NCBI GenBank assembly: GCA_046347475.1
Contig: JAXMGD010000004.1
Location: 62,001-126,000 of the forward strand
Length of the DNA stretch: 64,000 nucleotides
Direction: 5' to 3'
Source of the DNA: CAMCXE01 sp046347475
GTDB taxonomy: Bacteria; Pseudomonadota; Gammaproteobacteria; Pseudomonadales; Cellvibrionaceae
A program made the position numbers and the translations under genes. Numbering within the stretch: position 1 is the stretch's first letter; every line of letters starts with the position of its first letter. Below are positions 59,402 through 64,000 of this stretch, one piece after another. A model generated the notes under the pieces. It was not told the DNA's origin and ran no database searches. It worked only from the letters and a program-made list of their open reading frames with translations.

Positions 59402-59580
59402 GACTTGGCAGGAGACGATCTGTCGGCTGGCCGCTTATTTAGTTCTTCACGAGCAATTTTGACATTTTTAGGAGCAACGAAATTGAGGCGAACTGAATTA
59501 CCCTCAATCGCTAAAACAGTTACAACACAATCTTCGCCTACAAAAACTCGCTGCCCCACACGACGATCAATACTCACCAT
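59392..59580 (-). CDS. csrA: CsrA/RsmA-family RNA-binding regulator with IS-altered last residues
   Basis: The 62-residue product has the complete CsrA core: IDRRVGQRVFVGEDCVVTVL, IEGNSVRLNFVAPKNV, then IAREELNKR. Arg and Glu of the REE motif needed for RNA binding in known CsrA proteins are kept. ATG at 59580 follows AGGAG. CsrA dimers bind GGA motifs in mRNA leaders, often over the ribosome site. The IS256 element inserted within the last codons: the original end AKSVP-stop became AKSRL-stop, with the new stop inside the IS inverted repeat. The core is untouched, so function is probably kept. CsrA homologues on ICEs may act on element and host mRNAs. The gene follows the pilL-like gene (stop-to-start gap about 28 nt). 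Confidence 0.88.
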   Translation of the reverse strand: MVSIDRRVGQRVFVGEDCVVTVLAIEGNSVRLNFVAPKNVKIAREELNKRPADRSSPAKSRL

Positions 59581-59608
59581 GAGCCGACTCCTGTTCTAAT
59601 TGTGTGTA

Positions 59609-60082
59609 TTAGTGTTTACGACTGGAAAAAATGCCCGGATTTTTTTTCGGTTCAAACCAAATCACGCGCAATTTATCGTCGGTTTTTAACTCCCAGGCTG
59701 ATCCAGCCAGTGCGCTCAGGGCACTGCGCAAACTAACGGGGCCAAATTCTCGGTTTACCAACGGCAGCTCCAAAGTATTGAGCAAAGCATCCTCTTTTTT
59801 ACCATTGGCCGGTGGTGCCCAGGCATAACTACTGCCCTCTAAAATATTTTGAATGGCCTGGCCCACAGTCTTAATTTCCTCACCGAAGGCGGCTGAAATT
59901 AAGGTGTCTAAGGGGCTAAATTGATCGGTGCGCGGTTGCGTCGTTACTTGAGTATAGCGATCCGTAGTAACGTACTGATGTGCATCCGTGGTGATTCCAT
60001 CGGCTGCAAATACATTTAGTTGTACGGCCATTAATGACCCCAGCAGTCCGAATTTAAAACCTATTTTCATACGCCTGTTCAT
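59609..60082 (-). CDS. PilL N-terminal-domain protein of conjugative type IV pilus region
   Basis: The 157-residue product has a signal peptide (cleavage near NVFA-AD, residue 26). The following region (YVTTDRYTQVTTQPRTDQFS, then VGQAIQNILEGSSYAW and LPLVNREFGPVSLRSALSAL) fits the TIGR03748-type PilL N-terminal family found next to topoisomerase genes in SPI-7/PFGI-1-like ICEs. ATG at 60082 follows AGGAGA by 5 nt and comes directly after the topoisomerase stop. In complete elements a pilN-to-pilV block follows; here csrA and small genes follow instead, so the pilus operon is absent, moved or reduced at this place. Identification is by pattern and context. Confidence 0.65.
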   Translation of the reverse strand: MNRRMKIGFKFGLLGSLMAVQLNVFAADGITTDAHQYVTTDRYTQVTTQPRTDQFSPLDTLISAAFGEEIKTVGQAIQNILEGSSYAWAPPANGKKEDALLNTLELPLVNREFGPVSLRSALSALAGSAWELKTDDKLRVIWFEPKKNPGIFSSRKH

Positions 60083-60105
60083 TCTGTTCTCCTGTCATTT
60101 TTAAA

Positions 60106-62166
60106 TCAGTGAATGTTATAGGTCGGTTTATCGCGACTCGGTAGTTGTTCCGTGTAGAGACAATTGGGGAATTTTGAGCAGCCAAAAAATGTAGAACCCG
60201 CTCGCTCCCCGACTTTGGCTGTGCGAAGCGAGAGCCTGCCCTCACCACAACTGGGGCATAGAGCGCCTTTACTCTCGCCACTCATAGTTCGAGTGTGCTC
60301 TTGTGTTGGAGAAGACTTTTTAGCTGCAGGTTTTTTAGCTGATTGAGTTTTTTTACTCGCCAGTTTGGGCTTTTGAAGGGGCGCTAGTGTGGGCTCCACA
60401 GCGTTTATCGCGTGAACGGTGGCAGATGTTAATGGCTGTTGATTAAACTGACTGATTTCAGAAATTAACCGTTTGTAGGCGTCGGCAATTACACAATCAT
60501 AAGAACTTTTACCGTCTGCAATTAAATCAAATTGCGCCTCCGCGTCTGCGGTATAGGTGTAATTTAAGAACGAAAATAATGGCCTTAACGCCATCACCAC
60601 AGCTCGCCCAACGGGTGTAGGCTTAAAAATCAAGGATTTACCTTCCCGCTCCACATAGCCGCGTTTAACAATGGTTTCAATCACACTTGCATAGGTCGCT
60701 GGCCGACCAATGGCCAAGGCTTCCAATTTCGCGACCAGTGAGCGCTCCGTAAATAGCGGTGGCGGCTGGGTGTGTTTGGTTAACAGCTCCACCTCTAAAG
60801 GCCTTAATATTTGTCCCTCCGAAAGAGCCGGTAACGATTGTTCTTTGTCTTCTGCAGGCTCTTCACCCGCTCTTTTATTGTTGGCAGCATCGCTGTCACC
60901 GTCAGCTCCGATCCCCATATCTAAACCCAAGGATTTCACACGGCGAAATCCCGGATCTAAAACAACGCGGCCACGGCTTATAAAATAATCCTGTGACTGA
61001 TTAATCCAACGCGCCGTGGTGCGCTCATCAATGCCATCGGCTAATTGTGCACCTAAGGTGATTTCCCAAATGACCCGATAAATTTTCTCCATCAAAGGAT
61101 CGGATAACATCACCTGGGCCTTATGAATATCGGTAACGCGCAAACATTCATGGGCTTCCTGGGCGCCCGCCTTAGCCTTAAATTGCCGCACCGCATGGGG
61201 CACCGGCAATTGATTATTCGCAGCATAAGCCCGCACCTGCAAAGCAAAGTCTTCAGACATATAGGGTGAATCCGTTCGGTGGTAGGTAATTAAACCCTGC
61301 TCAAAAAGTTTCTGCGCAATCTCCATTGCCTGTTTGGTGGTCAAACGGAAGCGCGCTGCGATTAGTTTTACGTAGCTACTCGTGGTGAGCGGCGCCGGTG
61401 GACTGACTTTAACTTTGGACTTTTCCAGCTTGACCAGTTTGAGCGCCTTTGTGCGCAGGCATACTTGGTCAGCACGATTTTTATCCGTGACCAATTCCTT
61501 AATGAGTTCACCGGTGGCATTTAAGCGAATCCACTCCGCCGTAAACGCAACACCGGCATGGCTCAAATACGCCAACACGCCATAATGCTCAACGGATTTA
61601 CAATTCTCGATTTCCTCCGCCCGTTCAACCACTAACCGCAATGCAACGGATTGAACGCGGCCTGCCGACAAATAGTTCATCGACTGCACCGAGCGGAATT
61701 TTTGAGTCAAAACCTGCGACACCAAATAGCCCACATACCGATCTAACACCCGCCTGCCCTCCTGGGCCTTCACTAACTTCCAATCAATAGCGCGCTTCTT
61801 TTTGAGGGCGGCCTGAATTGCAGGCTTAGTCACTTCTTGATAAGTCACTCGGCTAATTTTAGGTGCCTGCTCACGCCCCAAAATATAGGCAACGTGAGCT
61901 GCAATCGCCTCGCCTTCACGATCCGGGTCAGTGGCGAGAATAATTTCCTGGGCGTTACGGGCAGCGGACTTTAATCGGCTTACTAAGTCACTCTTTCCCT
62001 GCATAGTGACATAGGTGGGCTTATGGGTATCGGTATCTACCCCCAGTTCATCCACCGGTAAATCCCGAAAGTGGCCAACGGTAGCCAAGACCATAAAATC
62101 AGGGAAATACTTGGCTATGGATTTGGCTTTATTAGGGGATTCGACTATAAACAGCGTTTTGGTCAT
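60106..62166 (-). CDS. Type IA DNA topoisomerase, ICE-borne
   Basis: The start is ATG at 62166 (GGAGG 8 nt before it); a longer frame to 62202 lacks a ribosome site. The 686-residue product has the Toprim start TLFIVESPNKAKSIAKYF (catalytic Glu in VESP), the metal motif TDPDREGE near residue 82, the active-site Tyr in GLITYHRTDS near residue 294 and a C-terminal Cys4 zinc ribbon (CPSCG, then FGCSKFPNC) near residues 634-668. It relaxes negatively supercoiled DNA through single-strand passage. The N-terminus is TopA-like, although ICE copies are often annotated as topoisomerase III (topB). Between ssb and pilL it has the place expected for an ICE replication/transfer topoisomerase. A Lys/Ala/Pro-rich linker precedes the zinc ribbon. 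Confidence 0.92.
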   Translation of the reverse strand: MTKTLFIVESPNKAKSIAKYFPDFMVLATVGHFRDLPVDELGVDTDTHKPTYVTMQGKSDLVSRLKSAARNAQEIILATDPDREGEAIAAHVAYILGREQAPKISRVTYQEVTKPAIQAALKKKRAIDWKLVKAQEGRRVLDRYVGYLVSQVLTQKFRSVQSMNYLSAGRVQSVALRLVVERAEEIENCKSVEHYGVLAYLSHAGVAFTAEWIRLNATGELIKELVTDKNRADQVCLRTKALKLVKLEKSKVKVSPPAPLTTSSYVKLIAARFRLTTKQAMEIAQKLFEQGLITYHRTDSPYMSEDFALQVRAYAANNQLPVPHAVRQFKAKAGAQEAHECLRVTDIHKAQVMLSDPLMEKIYRVIWEITLGAQLADGIDERTTARWINQSQDYFISRGRVVLDPGFRRVKSLGLDMGIGADGDSDAANNKRAGEEPAEDKEQSLPALSEGQILRPLEVELLTKHTQPPPLFTERSLVAKLEALAIGRPATYASVIETIVKRGYVEREGKSLIFKPTPVGRAVVMALRPLFSFLNYTYTADAEAQFDLIADGKSSYDCVIADAYKRLISEISQFNQQPLTSATVHAINAVEPTLAPLQKPKLASKKTQSAKKPAAKKSSPTQEHTRTMSGESKGALCPSCGEGRLSLRTAKVGERAGSTFFGCSKFPNCLYTEQLPSRDKPTYNIH

Positions 62167-62259
62167 GGAGCCCTCCAGAACCATTGATCGAAAACCACGC
62201 AAGTAGCCTTACCCGTTTTTGAAGCAAACCCTATTACCCTATTTGTTAGGTAGATGATC

Positions 62260-62442
62260 ATGGCGCTGACCGAATGTGTAGATTGTGGCAAGGGGCTCAG
62301 CCCGACAGCTACAAAATGCAATAGATTTAACTCACGCGACCCTCTTGGAGTTGAGCGGACGGAAATTAAAGTCAAAATTTCTCTAATCATTTTTTTCATC
62401 TTTATGATTGGAATTTATTCTGTCGCCCACTATTTCACATGA
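62260..62442 (+). CDS. Small zinc-ribbon membrane protein, incomplete metal site
   Basis: The 60-residue product on the opposite strand starts at ATG 62260 (TTAGGT about 9 nt before it). The N-terminus has the common zinc-ribbon pattern ALTECVDCGKGLSPTATKC, but the expected fourth ligand is missing (CNRFNS where the family has CxxC). A hydrophobic segment follows (VKISLIIFFIFMIGIYSVAH). Many bacteria carry such CxxC...CxxC one-TM proteins of unknown role. Its 3' end overlaps the convergent gene ending at 62383 by 60 nt, so one of the two may be decayed. Confidence 0.5.
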   Translation: MALTECVDCGKGLSPTATKCNRFNSRDPLGVERTEIKVKISLIIFFIFMIGIYSVAHYFT

Positions 62443-62898
62443 GCCATACACTGCTTCTTCAAGCAGTGTATGGGCGAGCGAGTTCAGAACACCAAGATCA
62501 TGGTCAATACGATGCCTCAAGGCATACCTCAGACCGCCTGACGACAAATCTGGAATATCGAGCACATAGGTAATGCTTTCGTTGTCGTCGATGGTTGTCT
62601 CGATGCTCCAACGATAATTCAGAAGATGGCGCTCAGCGGTACTGATTTGTTCGATATTAAATTTGAGCCAGGAGGCAATATCCGCACTCGTTTTGAATGA
62701 GACGTAAGGCGGAACTCGCACAAACGGAAAACCATGACCTTGGCAACTACCAACCGTGTAAATGATATTGCTGCGGTTGAGTGTGTCCACGATTTCCCTT
62801 ACCCGTCTATCAATAACCTTTAATCTCACCGCTTCACTATAAGTCCGAATGCGGCCTTTAAAATATCGATCCACTCGAAAGTGATGTAGCCGGATCAA
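62383..62898 (-). CDS. Unrecognised ICE protein between ssb and topoisomerase (171 aa)
   Basis: The frame starts at TTG 62898 overlapping the ssb stop (TTGA), which suggests translational coupling; a GTG a few codons later is another possible start. The product is a soluble protein with a conserved-looking core (TLNRSNIIYTVGSCQGHGFP, then VPPYVSF) and a basic N-terminus (RVDRYFKGRIRTYSEAVRLK). The GSCQGHG stretch looks like a functional loop. I do not recognise the family. Position in the ssb-topoisomerase block points to DNA processing or maintenance of the element. Confidence 0.7.
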   Translation of the reverse strand: MIRLHHFRVDRYFKGRIRTYSEAVRLKVIDRRVREIVDTLNRSNIIYTVGSCQGHGFPFVRVPPYVSFKTSADIASWLKFNIEQISTAERHLLNYRWSIETTIDDNESITYVLDIPDLSSGGLRYALRHRIDHDLGVLNSLAHTLLEEAVYGSCEIVGDRINSNHKDEKND

Positions 62899-63416
62899 AA
62901 CGGAATATCGTCATCGAATGAGTCAGTAGGCGCAGGAGGGGTTGATAAATAATTACGAATATCATCTGGCAATCCAGCATTTGCGGAACCATTTGCATGA
63001 TCGGGCTGTTGTGCGGCTGTTTGAGTATTAGTAGATGGTGTGTGTGATTGAGCTGGCTGCGCCGCCTGACGTTCACGAGCGTTGCCCAGAAGCGTAAAAT
63101 CCAAAATAACAAATTCACTCCAATACCGCTCTATACCATTTTCATCTGAAAATTTGCGTGTTCGGTGCTTAGCTTCGATATAGACTTTTGACCCCTTCTT
63201 TAAATATTCCCCTAACACTTCGGCCTTCTTTTTAAACGCCACCATGTTGTGCCACTCAGTGGACTCGACGATATTGCCTGTTTGTTTGTCCCTAAATTCA
63301 GCACTTGTGGCCAAACTAAATTGGCACACGGCGTCACCATCATTCGGCAGATAACGAACAACTGGGTCATCGCCCAAATTCCCAATAAAACAGCATTTAT
63401 TTACAGACTTGCCCAT
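62895..63416 (-). CDS. ssb: Single-stranded DNA-binding protein
   Basis: The start is ATG at 63416 with AAGGGG before it; a TTG two codons upstream is less likely. The 173-residue product has the SSB OB-fold signatures: VNKCCFIGNLGDDPVVRYLP, EWHNMVAFKKKAEVLGEYLK, GSKVYIEAKHRTRKF. A Gln/Pro/Thr-rich linker follows, and the acidic tail ends in DDDIPF, which in the family recruits partner proteins. It coats single-stranded DNA during transfer and replication. It heads the ssb - unknown - topoisomerase - pilL block and is preceded by about 145 nt without a gene. Confidence 0.95.
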   Translation of the reverse strand: MGKSVNKCCFIGNLGDDPVVRYLPNDGDAVCQFSLATSAEFRDKQTGNIVESTEWHNMVAFKKKAEVLGEYLKKGSKVYIEAKHRTRKFSDENGIERYWSEFVILDFTLLGNARERQAAQPAQSHTPSTNTQTAAQQPDHANGSANAGLPDDIRNYLSTPPAPTDSFDDDIPF

Positions 63417-63562
63417 ACCCAATTCCCCTTAATAAAAACCGCACACGTGATTAGAGATGTTGTATCTCCGTATTAATACTAATGATCACGACATAGCCTG
63501 TTCCATGGACATTGTGTTTTCTGGCTGTACGAGTCTTTTTAAGATGTGTGGAGGCCCACTGT

Positions 63563-64000
63563 TCACTGGGCATTTTTCTGAGCGTCCTTGACGATGGCAT
63601 TGAGTATTGGAATTAGATGAGGTGTTTGTTTGGATGTCGCCAGATTTGATGATGTTGGATTGATGGCTTGTCGAAATGAGTGCCTGCTTTTATCCAGTGA
63701 CTGGAACCGCCAGTACCAGCGGTGCATACGCAATTCAACTGCAGTCACTACAGCTTCAGACACATAGGTTAGACCCGCGTAACGATCTAACTTACGTAAC
63801 TCCTCCAGTTTCGCGATTAAATGATTCACCTTGCGGGCTGACACTACGTCAAAGGTTTCCCGCGATTCGATTGCCACAAAATGGCCATAGATCCTTTTAA
63901 TGAAGTATGCGTAACGCACAGGTGTAATTTTCCGTGATTTATTCGGATTTAAAGCCGCCTGTTTTTTCTCCGCCAGCTCATCACCTACAGCCCACAGAAT
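63563..64000 (-). CDS. Unrecognised ICE protein, N-terminus beyond window
   Basis: The frame is open from the right edge (64000) to a TGA at 63563, 146 codons with the stop. The edge fragment reads ILWAVGDELAEKKQAALNP and joins in frame with RYAYFIKRIYGHFVAIESRE. It is basic and rich in Arg, Tyr and helical segments (NHLIAKLEELRKLDRYAGL). In SPI-7/PFGI-1-like ICEs the genes before ssb include PFL_4669/AcaB-like and DUF3158 proteins, but I cannot match this one with confidence. Its stop overlaps a short hairpin (GCCCA/TGGGC). Confidence 0.65.
   Translation of the reverse strand: MLWAVGDELAEKKQAALNPNKSRKITPVRYAYFIKRIYGHFVAIESRETFDVVSARKVNHLIAKLEELRKLDRYAGLTYVSEAVVTAVELRMHRWYWRFQSLDKSRHSFRQAINPTSSNLATSKQTPHLIPILNAIVKDAQKNAQ

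Noticed and set aside
63540..63585. GCCCA/TGGGC hairpin followed by ATTTTTC on the plus strand as a terminator
   Set aside because: No plus-strand gene precedes it, it overlaps the stop of a minus-strand gene, and the minus strand has no T tract after it.

Overview
This window looks like gammaproteobacterial accessory DNA. The genes at the right end (single-stranded DNA-binding protein, type IA topoisomerase, PilL-like pilus lipoprotein region, DUF3577/STY4534-type protein, ArdB-type antirestriction protein) form the replication/maintenance segment typical of large integrative and conjugative elements (ICEs) of the SPI-7/PFGI-1 type. The very long secreted repeat proteins on the left recall those of marine or soil polysaccharide degraders such as the Cellvibrionaceae. 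That placement is an inference, and no rRNA, tRNA or housekeeping gene is present to confirm it. Almost every gene lies on the minus strand.

Left part (1 to 53,755, minus strand): five consecutive genes with very small gaps, read from right to left. (1) A single uninterrupted reading frame of 12,558 codons (53755-16079) for an exported mosaic protein with Ig-like domains, LVIVD-type beta-propellers, Big_5-like and IPT/TIG-like domains, a calcium-binding aspartate string, three RCC1-like propellers and a Gly/Tyr/Asp tail. (2) A SurA/PrsA-like parvulin lipoprotein. (3) A second, degenerate SurA-like lipoprotein. (4) A 2,444-residue exported Ig-repeat protein with its own calcium-binding string. 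(5) An exported DUF6531/YD-repeat (RHS) protein that runs off the left edge. The gaps (82, 5 and 8 nt, then a 3-nt overlap) indicate one transcription unit of more than 53 kb: giant envelope or secreted proteins plus two lipoprotein chaperones that probably serve them.

Middle (53,756 to about 54,930): a gene-poor stretch of about 1.2 kb with a probable promoter for the giant operon, several strong inverted repeats, one doubtful ORF and a terminator facing the right-hand gene block.

Right part (about 54,930 to 64,000): ICE-type backbone on the minus strand. From the right edge: a partial unrecognised gene, ssb, an unrecognised gene, a type IA topoisomerase, a PilL N-terminal-domain protein and a CsrA homologue whose last codons are replaced by an intact IS256-family insertion (1,322 bp, 8-bp target duplication). 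These are followed by three small unrecognised genes, ardB, and a DUF3577 gene interrupted by an in-frame amber codon. Four of these genes are preceded by related structured leaders. In each, a hairpin occludes the Shine-Dalgarno sequence, and the arm sequences differ between copies while base pairing is mostly kept. This looks like a mobile-element RNA regulatory family, possibly linked to the element's own CsrA.
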